From Actinomycetes bacterium (GTDB taxonomy: Bacteria; Planctomycetota; Phycisphaerae; JAACET01), in NCBI GenBank assembly GCA_030614915.1, contig JAUXAG010000019.1:1-40789 (forward strand): a stretch of DNA of 40,789 nt. The letters run 5' to 3'. A program made the position numbers and the translations under genes. The notes under the pieces are model-generated. The model was not told the origin of the DNA and did not search any database. It saw nothing but the letters and a program-made list of their open reading frames with translations. Each line of letters begins with the position of its first letter. Within the stretch, counting starts at the first letter, position 1. Below, in pieces: positions 1-8,333 of this stretch.

Positions 1-322
1 CCGCGACGCCTGAAATTTTGGTTGCCGCCTAGAAGCGAGGAGGATACGATGCAGGGGGCATTATTGACAACGAACGACGCCAGCGGCGGGCAAAAGGACG
101 GCGGGGCACCCCCAATCGCAGTAAGTCGCAATTGGGGACCCCATCCCCTTCGGGTTGCGAGCAAAATCGGCGTCTGCTGCGTCAGAACTCCTAAGCATAC
201 CATCGGCGTATGCGGCCGTCGTTCTTCCTTGCATCCATCCGATTTTTCTCGCAACGCGGCTCACGTGAGGTTTTGTTAGAGTGCTAAACAGTTGCCGATA
301 AGGCTCAGAGTAAATCCTCTCT
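1..322. other. Intergenic region upstream of the TPR gene
   Basis: I see no convincing gene here. Open frames exist on both strands but have no ribosome binding site and no recognisable domain. A 7-bp perfect inverted repeat (CCCCAAT at 110-116, ATTGGGG at 131-137) with a 14-nt loop could form a weak hairpin. Confidence 0.4.
273..302 (+). promoter_or_regulatory. Possible sigma-70 promoter of the TPR gene
   Basis: TTGTTA (273-278) is followed after 18 nt by GATAAG (297-302), about 20 nt before the first possible start codon. Both hexamers are only partial matches to the consensus, so this is a weak inference. Confidence 0.25.
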
Positions 323-2560
323 GTGAGGCGAAAAAACCGGATGCTCGGCTCAACTAACTTATTCGTGCGAGGTGGTAGTATCATCGTGGCCCTGGCGGTG
401 TTAGCTGGGCCGATAGTGCTCAACGCCTGCGCCGAAGGTATCAGTTCGCCGAATGAATCCGCAGACTTGGCCAATCAGGTTCGACAGCTGGTGGAGATAG
501 GAGAATTCGAGCAGGCCCTGGAGATTGTAGAGGACTTGGCCCAGAAGTATTCCACGCGTCCTTTGGCTGGACGACTGCTGGTCTGGATCCGGGACAAACA
601 AGGTCAAGGCAAACGGGCGGAAGAGGATCTGAAGCGATGGCGGCAGGCCTATCCCAACGACAACGGCATGGCGATTCTACTGGCCTGGTACTATCGCAAG
701 AGTGGCCAGCCGAGAAGGGCCCGGGAAATGCTCATCGAGGCAGTGCAGAAAAACAGGAGGCTCCTGGTTGCTTATCGATCTTTGGCCAGTCTGGAAGCCG
801 AAGAAGGACGAAGAGCCGAGGCGGTTAAATGGCTGGCAAAGATGGTGCAGGCAAGAAAGTCCGCTATAAGCGATGCTCGATGGCGGGTGATTGATATAGC
901 CGGGAGCAAAACAGAGGCAGCTAAACTGCTGAAAGAACTTCGCAGGGAGAAGGGGCTGGCTCGAGAGTTCTCCTTGGCCTGGGCGGTGGCGACCGTGGCG
1001 GAAACGGCCCAGATGACCGACGAGGCAGTTCTGTACTACCGGGGGGCGATCAACCTTCAGCCTCGGTTCGGGCAGCTTTACGTGTACCTGATCAAACTGC
1101 AACTGCGTCAGGGGCGAGCAGACGAGGCGATGGAGTTAATCGGCGAGGCCGAGAAGACCAAGGCGGAGGGGGTAAACTTTTATCAACTGGAAGGATTTGC
1201 GTATCTGCTGAAGGATGATCTGGAATCGGCAATCGTGTCTCTGGAGGCGGCAGTAGGCCTTGAGCCGAGTGACGCTGCGTCCCGTGAGGTACTGGCCAAC
1301 GTGTTGCTGGCGGTGGGTCGTCCGGATGAAGCGGCGAAACACCTGGCGACCGTGGTGGGTGAAGATTCGGCCGAACAGAGCGTGTATAGGCAGCTTATGG
1401 AGGCTTATCTAGCCGATGGGCGGGCCCAGCGGGCTGCGGAGGTTGCCGCCAAGGTCATGGCGAAGCATCGGGTGGGACCGACGACGGCCTTGACGGCGGC
1501 TCAGGTATTTCTGGAGGCCGAGAAGGCCGAACAAGCCATCAAGATACTCGAGAGTGTTTCAGTGCAGCCTAAGCATAAGGGGCTGTGGCAGGTCCTGAGG
1601 ATCGAGGCCCTTCTGGGCGGGGCAAAACAGACTCAGGCCCGGCAAGAGCTGGCAGGTTGGCTTGAAGAGATGCCTACGGTCGATAAACGGGCTGAACTTG
1701 CGGCGCGGATGGCGACGGTACTGGCCCAGACCGGCGAAAAAGCAATGGCTATCGAACTGGCATCGAGGGAACTGACGAGGAATCCGGACCATCGGCTGCT
1801 GAGGGAAACACTGATTCAAGTGCTCCTGGAAAGAGAGGATTACGAGCAGGCCGAAAAACTCATTGCTGATTGGCTGGCTGAAAAAGGCAACGGCGAACTC
1901 AGGCGCCTAAGGGCCATGGTCCTGCTGGCGGAAAAGAATTACGCAGAGGCAGAGCAAGAGCTGCAGGCGCTGATCAAGGAGAATCCGGAGGATGTCCAAA
2001 GCCTGCATCTGCTGGGGGCGGTGTACGACTCGACGGGCCAGAGAGAACGGGCCAACGAACAATACGAGACTATTCTGAAGATTGAACCGAACGACGTCTG
2101 GGCGAACAACAACCTGGGCTATTCGCTGGCAGCGGCCAATGAGCGTCTGGATGATGCCGAGGAGATGATCTGCCTGGCCTTGCGTGGGGCCCCGGCTGAG
2201 GCGGCAATCGTGGACAGCATGGGTTGGGTTCTCTATAAATGGGGGCGCTTCGGACAAGCGGCGGTGTATTTATCGCGGGCTGTTCGTCTGACGGATGAAC
2301 CGGAAGGGGAGTTGCTGGAACATTTGGGAGATGGTTACTACAGACTAAAAGAGAAGTCCAGGGCAGTCGAGGCCTGGAAAGCAGGTTTGCAAGCCGAGCT
2401 GAGCGACAAGCACGGCGATGCAAAAATGGTGAAAAGGTTGCAAAAGAAACTGAAGATGTTAGAATCCAAGCAAAGAGCACCTGTAGCCTGGTCGGTTGTG
2501 GACCAGGCCGAGCAGAAAAAGCCGGTTAGTTCGTCAGCAACGGGGCAAGACGGTAAATAG
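323..2560 (+). CDS. Tetratricopeptide repeat lipoprotein
   Basis: This 745-residue protein consists almost entirely of helical TPR-type repeats; the clearest motifs lie in the C-terminal third (for example around residues 560-660, with repeated pattern A..Y...L...P and 'WANNNLGYSLA'). The N terminus has a basic segment, a hydrophobic core (about residues 19-33) and a lipobox-like LNAC with Cys36, so it is probably a membrane-anchored lipoprotein acting as a protein-interaction scaffold in the periplasm. Partner unknown. The start is uncertain: GTG at 323 gives the length used here, ATG at 341 would remove six residues and still leave the signal; neither has a strong ribosome binding site. It is followed after 8 nt by the YebC gene, so the two are probably cotranscribed. 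Confidence 0.85.
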   Translation: MRRKNRMLGSTNLFVRGGSIIVALAVLAGPIVLNACAEGISSPNESADLANQVRQLVEIGEFEQALEIVEDLAQKYSTRPLAGRLLVWIRDKQGQGKRAEEDLKRWRQAYPNDNGMAILLAWYYRKSGQPRRAREMLIEAVQKNRRLLVAYRSLASLEAEEGRRAEAVKWLAKMVQARKSAISDARWRVIDIAGSKTEAAKLLKELRREKGLAREFSLAWAVATVAETAQMTDEAVLYYRGAINLQPRFGQLYVYLIKLQLRQGRADEAMELIGEAEKTKAEGVNFYQLEGFAYLLKDDLESAIVSLEAAVGLEPSDAASREVLANVLLAVGRPDEAAKHLATVVGEDSAEQSVYRQLMEAYLADGRAQRAAEVAAKVMAKHRVGPTTALTAAQVFLEAEKAEQAIKILESVSVQPKHKGLWQVLRIEALLGGAKQTQARQELAGWLEEMPTVDKRAELAARMATVLAQTGEKAMAIELASRELTRNPDHRLLRETLIQVLLEREDYEQAEKLIADWLAEKGNGELRRLRAMVLLAEKNYAEAEQELQALIKENPEDVQSLHLLGAVYDSTGQRERANEQYETILKIEPNDVWANNNLGYSLAAANERLDDAEEMICLALRGAPAEAAIVDSMGWVLYKWGRFGQAAVYLSRAVRLTDEPEGELLEHLGDGYYRLKEKSRAVEAWKAGLQAELSDKHGDAKMVKRLQKKLKMLESKQRAPVAWSVVDQAEQKKPVSSSATGQDGK

Positions 2561-2568
2561 GATCAGCT

Positions 2569-3327
2569 GTGTCAGGACATTCGCACTGGGCAACAATCCG
2601 TAGAAAGAAGTCGGCGGCGGACGCCAAACGGGGCAAATTGTTCAGCAAGTTGGCCCGTAATATAATGGTGGCAGCGAAGAACGGCGGGGGCGAGCCGGAT
2701 ACGAACCTGGCCCTGCGCTATGCGATAGATAAGGCCAAGGGCGCAAATATGCCCAACGATAATATCGCAAAGGCCATCAAGAAGGGTACCGGTGAACTGG
2801 ACGGCGTGCACTTGGAGGAGATCGTGTACGAAGGATACGGACCGGGGGGAGTGGCGATTCTGTGCGAAGTCCTGACCGATAACCGTAACCGCACGGCCTC
2901 TGAGATTCGGAAGATATTTGAGCTGAAAGGCGGCAGCATGGCAGGGGCCAAGAGCGTGGCCTGGAAATTCGAGAAGAAAGGGCTTTTTGCCATTAGCCGC
3001 GAGGCAGTCGATGAGGAAACGCTGATGGAGATAGTGTTGGAGGCGGGGGCTGAGGACCTGACCAGCGAGCAGAAGAGCTGCGAGGTCACCTGTCCGCCGG
3101 GCAGCTTTGGAGCGGTGAGTGCAGCCTTGGCGGAAAAAGGTATTGTACCAGAGGTGGCTGAAATCAGTATGATCGCCCAGACGACTATCAGTCTGGACGC
3201 CGCAAAATTACGTAAAGTACTTAGCCTGTTAGAAGCGCTGGAAGACCAGGATGACGTTCAGAATGTCTACAGCGATCTGAATATTCCCGAAGAGGTAATG
3301 ACTGAAATCAGCGAGGAGTCGGCCTGA
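2569..3327 (+). CDS. yebC: YebC/PmpR family DNA-binding regulatory protein
   Basis: The 252-residue product has the family's characteristic N terminus (SGHSHWATIRRKKSAADAKR) and the conserved segments NNGG-like 'AAKNGGGEPDTN' and 'GYGPGGVAILCEVLTDNRNR'. Length is normal for the family (about 240-250). Members are cytoplasmic; some are transcription regulators and others have been linked to relief of ribosome stalling, so the exact role cannot be read from sequence. Translation starts at a GTG 8 nt after the TPR gene stop codon. The product is the most confidently assigned housekeeping gene in this part of the window. Confidence 0.95.
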   Translation: MSGHSHWATIRRKKSAADAKRGKLFSKLARNIMVAAKNGGGEPDTNLALRYAIDKAKGANMPNDNIAKAIKKGTGELDGVHLEEIVYEGYGPGGVAILCEVLTDNRNRTASEIRKIFELKGGSMAGAKSVAWKFEKKGLFAISREAVDEETLMEIVLEAGAEDLTSEQKSCEVTCPPGSFGAVSAALAEKGIVPEVAEISMIAQTTISLDAAKLRKVLSLLEALEDQDDVQNVYSDLNIPEEVMTEISEESA

Positions 3328-3435
3328 TAAAAGGTTCCCGGATGCGGTCCGCCGGAAACGACGGCTTGCCTCGGCCGGGGCGATCAGGCCCAAGGCAAGC
3401 CAAGCAAAACTTTTCCCCCAGAGCGATACTAATCG

Positions 3436-5556
3436 ATGAGCCCTTTTTCCCGAGCTTTGAAATATCCCCTCCGCTATAAGCGCTACCTGGTGGTGACAAT
3501 AGTCTGCGTGCTCCTCGGAGCATTGTGCTACGGCGGAGGTATTGGGACCATCTATCCGATACTGAAGCTGATAATCTCACAGGAAGGCCCGCACGGATGG
3601 GCCGACATTCGCATGTCCGAAGATATGATGGGTGTCACGCTCAGATCAAATGTTTTCGCTGCGGGGGTAAAGGTTGAGCTGGACAAGGTAAAGCCCGATT
3701 CGCCGGCTGAGCTAGCCGGTCTGAAAATCAGGGATACCATCCTGGCGGTCGATGGTAATGAAGTTGATTTGCCGAGCTTTGTACGCCTGGTGGCCCAGAT
3801 GAAGGCGTCAGAGGTCATAACGCTTCGCTGGGAAAACGAGCAAGGAACAGAATCTGTCCAGAGCATCGAGTTGAAACAGGCCCGACTGGACGCGCGAATA
3901 ATAGCCGTTCTAACCGATCTTCTCCCCCGTGGCCTGGAGAACCGATTTCTGGCTCTGGCTTACATTCTGGGGCTCTTCTGGTTGATAAACGTGATGCAGT
4001 CTCTGACGCGATTTGTGCAGAGCTATAATGCCGGCATAATGATCGAGCGGGGCCTATTAGAACTGCGTACCAAGGTATATCGCAATGCCCTGAGTCTGCC
4101 CTTGAAGTTTTACGACCTGCAGGGGGGCTCATCTGACGTGGCCAGCAGATTTGTCCAGGATTCGCCGACCATTAAACGTGGGATGAAGGTTCTCTTCACT
4201 CAGGCGATGCTTGAGCCGTTCAAGTTTCTCGCAGCCCTGATCCTGGCACTGTTATGCTCGTGGAAGCTGACCTTAGTGGTCCTGGCGGTGGCCCCGGTGG
4301 TCCTGCTGCTGGTTACCAAACTCGGGAAACTCATGAAGAAGGCGACGCGGCGGTCGCTTCAGGTTTGGGGCAATATTCTGGGCCTACTCAACGAAACACT
4401 AAGCAACATCCGAGTGGTCAAGGCCTACGGAAGCGAAGGATACGAACACCGGCGTTTTTTCCGGGCCAATCGCCAGTTGCTCAAGTACCTCATTCGAATT
4501 GCCCGGGTCGATGCCCTGACCTCACCGACCGTTGCCCTGCTGGGGATTTCCATGGCTACGGTGGGGCTGTTGTTTGCCTGTAAGCTGGCCTTGCCTGCCG
4601 GGCCGGGTATGAAACCGGAGATGGCCCCGGAGACATTGTTCACCTTCTTTGGTGGAATTTTCGGCATGGCTGAGTCCCTACGAAAAATGTCGTCAGTACC
4701 CAACAAGCTCCAGGCCTCCAACGCCGCGGCAGGGAGGGTCTTCGCTTTGCTGGATCAGGAGAAAGAACACGAGGAGCGTGGGGCGCCGGAACTACAACCA
4801 CTGAGCCGACAGATAGAATTTGAAAACGTCAGCTTTAGTTATCCGGGGGCAATCGACCGAGCACTAAAAGAGATTGACTTGGTAGTACCCAAGGGTCAAA
4901 CGGTGGCTCTGGTGGGACCAAACGGGTCGGGCAAGACCACCCTGATATCTCTGCTGCCGCGATTTTTCGACCCAGACACAGGGAGAGTGGTTTTCGACGG
5001 GCAAGACATCCACAAGGTTACCCTGCACTCGCTGCGTAAACAAATGGCTATGGTTACCCAGCAAACGGTGGTATTTGCCGACACAGTGGCGGCCAATATT
5101 GCCTACGGGCGGGTGCGAACCGGGCGGGAAAGAATTATCGAGGCGGCCAAACGAGCCCACGCCCATGAGTTTATCGAGCTGTTACCCCAGGGCTATGACA
5201 CGGTGCTAAGCGAGGGGGGAGAGAATCTGTCCGGCGGACAGCGACAAAGAATCAGCATAGCCCGGGCCATACTGCGCGATCCGGAAATACTGATTCTGGA
5301 CGAGGCCACCAGCAATATTGACGCGGACAGTGAGGCCAAGATCAGTCAAGCCCTGGCAGAATTCACGGTTTCTCGAACGTGCCTGATAGTGGCCCACCGC
5401 TTTGCGACGGTGATGGCGGCTGACTTTATCGCGGTTATGGACCAAGGCAGAATTGTGGCCAGGGGCACTCACGAGCAACTGCTGGCCAGCTGCCCACTTT
5501 ACCATGGGCTATACGAAACGCAATTCGTAACAGGACCGTCAAATAACGAAGGGTAA
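3436..5556 (+). CDS. ABC exporter (MsbA/lipid-type) with PDZ domain in its first extracytoplasmic loop
   Basis: A 706-residue fused permease/ATPase. The first membrane helix (about 16-45) is followed by a roughly 110-residue soluble insert (about 50-160) whose core 'VKPDSPAELAGLKIRDTIL' (85-103) is a typical PDZ carboxylate-loop region. The remaining helices (about 168-410) have the usual exporter layout. The ATPase domain has Walker A GPNGSGKT (494-501), Q-loop near 542, signature LSGGQ (598-602), Walker B ILILDEA (618-624) and switch His654. Substrate is unknown; MsbA-like half-transporters flip lipids or export peptides. The PDZ insert would sit outside the cytoplasm and could bind C termini of envelope proteins or gate a partner, which is my inference. 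The gene ends 1 nt before the end of a convergent small lipoprotein gene. Confidence 0.93.
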   Translation: MSPFSRALKYPLRYKRYLVVTIVCVLLGALCYGGGIGTIYPILKLIISQEGPHGWADIRMSEDMMGVTLRSNVFAAGVKVELDKVKPDSPAELAGLKIRDTILAVDGNEVDLPSFVRLVAQMKASEVITLRWENEQGTESVQSIELKQARLDARIIAVLTDLLPRGLENRFLALAYILGLFWLINVMQSLTRFVQSYNAGIMIERGLLELRTKVYRNALSLPLKFYDLQGGSSDVASRFVQDSPTIKRGMKVLFTQAMLEPFKFLAALILALLCSWKLTLVVLAVAPVVLLLVTKLGKLMKKATRRSLQVWGNILGLLNETLSNIRVVKAYGSEGYEHRRFFRANRQLLKYLIRIARVDALTSPTVALLGISMATVGLLFACKLALPAGPGMKPEMAPETLFTFFGGIFGMAESLRKMSSVPNKLQASNAAAGRVFALLDQEKEHEERGAPELQPLSRQIEFENVSFSYPGAIDRALKEIDLVVPKGQTVALVGPNGSGKTTLISLLPRFFDPDTGRVVFDGQDIHKVTLHSLRKQMAMVTQQTVVFADTVAANIAYGRVRTGRERIIEAAKRAHAHEFIELLPQGYDTVLSEGGENLSGGQRQRISIARAILRDPEILILDEATSNIDADSEAKISQALAEFTVSRTCLIVAHRFATVMAADFIAVMDQGRIVARGTHEQLLASCPLYHGLYETQFVTGPSNNEG

Positions 5557-5557
5557 A

Positions 5558-5719
5558 TTAGTCCTCGGGTATTATTTGCTGATGCACCTGGCGATGGAGC
5601 TCGATGTGTCGTGGCGCTGGAGCTTTTTTTTCACAGCCGACCAAGGCCGCCGAACAAACGGCCAGGACTAAGCACAAAAGCAACGGCCAGAACCAGCTAT
5701 TAAGTCGAAGATCTTCCAT
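5558..5719 (-). CDS. Small lipoprotein, 53 residues
   Basis: On the minus strand an ATG at 5719 opens a 53-codon frame ending with TAA at 5558. It encodes a short polar N terminus (MEDLRLNSW), a 15-18 residue hydrophobic core rich in Leu and Val, then a lipobox LVGC (Cys29) followed by the lysine-rich EKKAPAP and a polar tail ending HQQIIPED. This is the exact architecture of a bacterial lipoprotein signal with a short linker. The ribosome binding site is weak (TTGAG upstream). It converges on the ABC transporter gene with one base between stop codons and is divergent from ispG. Function is unknown; entericidin-like or other short envelope lipoproteins are possible analogues by size only. Confidence 0.6.
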   Translation of the reverse strand: MEDLRLNSWFWPLLLCLVLAVCSAALVGCEKKAPAPRHIELHRQVHQQIIPED

Positions 5720-5747
5720 TTACTCAAGGGTAACAATAAGTCCAGGC

Positions 5748-5776
5748 TTGTCAAGTTCAAGCTGGGCGTTGATAAT
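5748..5776 (+). promoter_or_regulatory. Probable sigma-70 promoter of ispG
   Basis: TTGTCA (5748-5753), a 17-nt spacer, and GATAAT (5771-5776) match the consensus with 5/6 identity in the -10 and 4/6 in the -35. The predicted transcript start would lie about 50 nt before the ispG ATG. Confidence 0.5.
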
Positions 5777-5835
5777 ACGAGCATCCGGAGCAGCTTTCTA
5801 GCACGGTTGGCGTCAGGTGTTGTTAGAGTACCTAA

Positions 5836-6909
5836 ATGTTTCTACGTGAAAATACCAGGGCAGTTTCCGTTGGTTCGGTAACCATTGGCGGGGGAGCGCC
5901 GATATCGGTGCAGTCGATGACCAATGTATTAACGCACCAGAAAGAGGCCTGCCTGCGACAGATCGAGCGTCTGGCGACGGCGGGTGCTGATTTAGTACGC
6001 CTGGCGGTGCCCGGGTCTGAGGATACGGCGGTTCTGAAAGAGCTGGTGGCGCGGAGCCCAGTGCCGTTGATTGCAGACGTTCATTTTCAGTTTGAGCGGG
6101 CCCTGGAGGCGGTGGCAGCCGGCGTGGCGAAGATACGGCTGAACCCGGGCAACATCACTGAGCCAAGCAAAGTCAAGGAGGTGATCCGGGCCTGCGCAGA
6201 TCAGGGGGTGGCGATTCGGGTGGGAGTGAACTCAGGGTCAATCCGGGCCCGGAGCGGGCCAAGCAAAGAAAAAGACCGCCAGGAAACTTTACCGAAACTG
6301 ATGGTGGAGAAGATTTCTGCGTACCTGGATATTTTTTCAGCCTGCGATTTCGAGCAGGTAGTTCTTTCAGCCAAGTGCTCGCAGGTAAGACAAAGCGTCC
6401 AAGTGTATCGAGCCCTGGCCGAACGATTCGAGTTTCCGCTGCACCTGGGCTTTACCGCTGCGGGAGTGCTGGAGACGGGATTAGTAAAGAATTCGCTGGC
6501 CCTGGGTAAGCTGCTGGCCGAGGGTATCGGCGATACGCTGCGGGTATCGCTGACGGCGGATCCGGTGGAAGAGGTCCTGGCGGGCAAAGAGATTCTGTAT
6601 AATCTGGGACTTCGGCAGCGAAAAGAGCCGGAAGTTATTGCCTGTCCGAGCTGCGGCAGATGCCGAGTGGACCTGACCAAAGTGGTGCGGGAGGCGCGGA
6701 TCAGATTGGCCCAGGTGCAGGCGGCGGTGCGCGTGGCCATCATGGGCTGCGAAGTCAACGGCCCGGGAGAAGCAGCCGAGGCCGACTACGCCCTGTGCAT
6801 GGGGCCGAAAAAGGCTCTGCTCTATCGCAATGGTCAGCCGGTGGGGGCAAGCCCGTTCGAGACAATGCTCGACGAACTGATCAAGCTACTCAACGAACGG
6901 AGCGAATAG
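5836..6909 (+). CDS. ispG: (E)-4-hydroxy-3-methylbut-2-enyl-diphosphate synthase
   Basis: IspG (GcpE) converts 2-C-methyl-D-erythritol 2,4-cyclodiphosphate to HMBPP in the non-mevalonate isoprenoid pathway, using a [4Fe-4S] cluster. The 357-residue protein has the TIM-barrel start (IGGGAPISVQSMTN, 17-30; RLAVPG, 55-60; RLNPGNI, 101-107) and the C-terminal cluster ligands: Cys270 and Cys273 in CPSCGRC and Cys305 in MGCEVNGPGEA. Length matches the short bacterial form. It follows a good promoter and has no obvious operon partner; the next gene is on the opposite strand. Confidence 0.97.
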   Translation: MFLRENTRAVSVGSVTIGGGAPISVQSMTNVLTHQKEACLRQIERLATAGADLVRLAVPGSEDTAVLKELVARSPVPLIADVHFQFERALEAVAAGVAKIRLNPGNITEPSKVKEVIRACADQGVAIRVGVNSGSIRARSGPSKEKDRQETLPKLMVEKISAYLDIFSACDFEQVVLSAKCSQVRQSVQVYRALAERFEFPLHLGFTAAGVLETGLVKNSLALGKLLAEGIGDTLRVSLTADPVEEVLAGKEILYNLGLRQRKEPEVIACPSCGRCRVDLTKVVREARIRLAQVQAAVRVAIMGCEVNGPGEAAEADYALCMGPKKALLYRNGQPVGASPFETMLDELIKLLNERSE

Positions 6910-6952
6910 GCCAAACTCACACAAATCAGCCCGCTGAACTCCCCGAGAAGTC

Positions 6953-7399
6953 TTAAGCAGTAGATTGAGTTGGCGGGGCGGCCTGTGCAGGCTGTCGGCC
7001 CAGGGGGATACTGAGGGTCCAGATCAAGACGCCGGCCACCAGGGAAGGTATTCCGTCGCAGAATAAGACAGGCTTCATGGGCAGGCCGACCTTGACGCCC
7101 ACCAGTATGCAGGCCAAGCCAACACATACCAAGGCCAAGGCCAGAGTACGAATCAAGGCCAGGTACTTGGGCGGATCGGCGGCGGCGAGCAAAAAGAGAA
7201 AGCCAACCCAGGCATAGGTAACAGACATGGCTCGAAACATGTAAACGGTGATCGGACTATCGAGGACAGTAGGTAAAGTTACGTTCCAGGTACTCATCCA
7301 GGCTACAATGTTTCGCCAAGGGACAAAGATACCCGCCAGGGAGAACACCAACGTCAAGAGGCCCACAACAATCAGGACGATTCTCAGGAGGGTTTTCAT
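6953..7399 (-). CDS. Four-helix inner membrane protein of unknown function
   Basis: The 148-residue product has four predicted membrane segments (about residues 3-27, 50-72, 80-101, 108-131) and a short proline/alanine-rich tail. The reverse strand shows a strong ribosome binding site (AAGGAG) about 10 nt before the ATG at 7399. I do not recognise a family with confidence; the topology is reminiscent of small DoxX/BphX-like membrane proteins but no diagnostic motif is visible. It converges on ispG. Confidence 0.7.
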   Translation of the reverse strand: MKTLLRIVLIVVGLLTLVFSLAGIFVPWRNIVAWMSTWNVTLPTVLDSPITVYMFRAMSVTYAWVGFLFLLAAADPPKYLALIRTLALALVCVGLACILVGVKVGLPMKPVLFCDGIPSLVAGVLIWTLSIPLGRQPAQAAPPTQSTA

Positions 7400-7857
7400 G
7401 GCCGGACTCCTTTCCTTTGGCCGAGAAATGAGGCGCCGGCATCGAGATCGGCCTGCCTCGACGCCAGTAGCGTCACAGGGGAAGTCTGTGATGAAACAGC
7501 TGGGCTGTCAAGGACGTTTTTGGGCGTTATACTATGCTTATACGCAGGAGGGGATTATTTTGAACGTCCAAGCTGTTGTGGCTATAACGATGGGCCGTTG
7601 AGCAGGTGTGCTAAGCTGTCTGCAACTCTTATCAGCGTTTCGCTAAACTTTGTTGCAGACAGCTAGAGCAGGCGAGCAGTTGAAAGTAGAAAGTAGAAAA
7701 GGCAGCGGAGCTGTTAATGTCGCTTTAGCCCATACTTACAGCTAGGCCGCTCGTCTGCGGTCTCCTTTCTACTATCTCCTCTCTCGCTTATGCACTGCTC
7801 AAACATTATTGGGTTCAGCTTAAGCCGAATATGCTGGGCGAGGTGAAGATCAGGCCC
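7400..7857. other. Intergenic region with a long perfect inverted repeat
   Basis: No gene is supported in this 458-nt stretch. It contains the 13-bp inverted repeat at 7614-7664 and a purine-rich run (7680-7700) whose complement partly recurs near 7770-7780. Confidence 0.4.
7614..7664. repeat. Perfect 13-bp inverted repeat with nested stem
   Basis: AGCTGTCTGCAAC (7614-7626) and GTTGCAGACAGCT (7652-7664) are perfectly complementary. The 25-nt loop holds a second small stem, AGCG/CGCT around TTT. No T-tract follows, so it is not a standard terminator; it could be a structured RNA, a protein site or a REP-like element. Confidence 0.6.
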
Positions 7858-7887
7858 TTGACGCGCAGCCCAAATTGGGGGTATATT
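7858..7887 (+). promoter_or_regulatory. Promoter of tRNA-Pro
   Basis: TTGACG (7858-7863) and TATATT (7882-7887) are each 5/6 matches to the sigma-70 hexamers, with an 18-nt spacer, and place the transcript start about 27 nt upstream of the tRNA. Confidence 0.6.
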
Positions 7888-7920
7888 CATGCGAGCCAGA
7901 TGATTGAGCGCAAGTTCTTT

Positions 7921-7996
7921 CGGGGCGTAGCTCAGCTTGGTTTAGAGTGCTTGACTGGGGGTCAAGAGGTCGCTGGTTCAAATCCAGTCGCCCCGA
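7921..7996 (+). tRNA. tRNA-Pro (anticodon GGG)
   Basis: The acceptor stem CGGGGCG (7921-7927) pairs with CGCCCCG (7989-7995), with A as discriminator. The anticodon stem CTTGA/TCAAG encloses the loop CTGGGGG, giving anticodon GGG, and the T-arm contains GGTTCAAATCC. CCA is not encoded. The 3' part from the anticodon loop onward is duplicated exactly at 27131-27174. Confidence 0.95.
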
Positions 7997-7998
7997 TT
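7955..7998 (+). repeat. 44-bp direct repeat, left copy (att-like, 3' part of tRNA-Pro)
   Basis: From the anticodon loop through two bases beyond the tRNA, this sequence is identical to 27131-27174. Direct repeats of a tRNA 3' end are the usual mark left by tyrosine-recombinase integration, so this is a candidate attachment site that retains the intact tRNA. Confidence 0.65.
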
Positions 7999-8149
7999 AG
8001 TATTCACCCGGAGACCGCTCTACCGGCCATGAAGTCAATGCTTGCCTCCTCTCCGTGCAGACGACCGGGAAGGGATTCTGTCAGTAACTATTGCCATTCT
8101 ACGGTGCATTCTTACGCCAAGGGCCAACTACCATATCCTCAAATACACA

Positions 8150-8167
8150 CCAAAAACGGGCTTTTGG
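8150..8167 (+). terminator. Weak hairpin, possible terminator
   Basis: CCAAAA and TTTTGG form a perfect 6-bp stem around ACGGGC and are followed by six T residues about 7 nt later. The A/T-rich stem makes this a weak candidate. Confidence 0.22.
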
Positions 8168-8192
8168 CTCGCATTTTTTCCTATCCGCACGG

Positions 8193-8214
8193 CCAGCCGT
8201 GTGTTCAAAGTATA
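8193..8214. repeat. 22-bp direct repeat, left copy
   Basis: Identical to 13474-13495, in the same orientation. Both copies lie shortly downstream (on the minus strand) of a PEP-CTERM tail coding sequence. Confidence 0.7.
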
Positions 8215-8333
8215 ACTTAATACGCGCCTTGTAGTAACTGGCACGGGCACAAAGAGCTACGACGTGCTTCAAAGGGAAGGGGCCAGTCATCCAAGCCAGC
8301 CCTTTTGACGAATAGCAGCATTTTTTATCAGGA

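Larger units (their letters stand above)
7997..8333. other. Intergenic region after tRNA-Pro
   Basis: No gene is supported. The stretch contains a possible weak terminator (8150-8167) and the left copy of a 22-bp direct repeat (8193-8214). Confidence 0.4.

Noticed and set aside
61-474. Open frame of 137 codons on the minus strand overlapping the TPR gene start
   Set aside because: It covers the signal region of a well supported gene on the other strand and has no ribosome binding site or recognisable domain.
7614-7664. Integron attC site
   Set aside because: The arms do not have the RYYYAAC and GTTRRRY core sites, and no integron integrase or cassette array is present.
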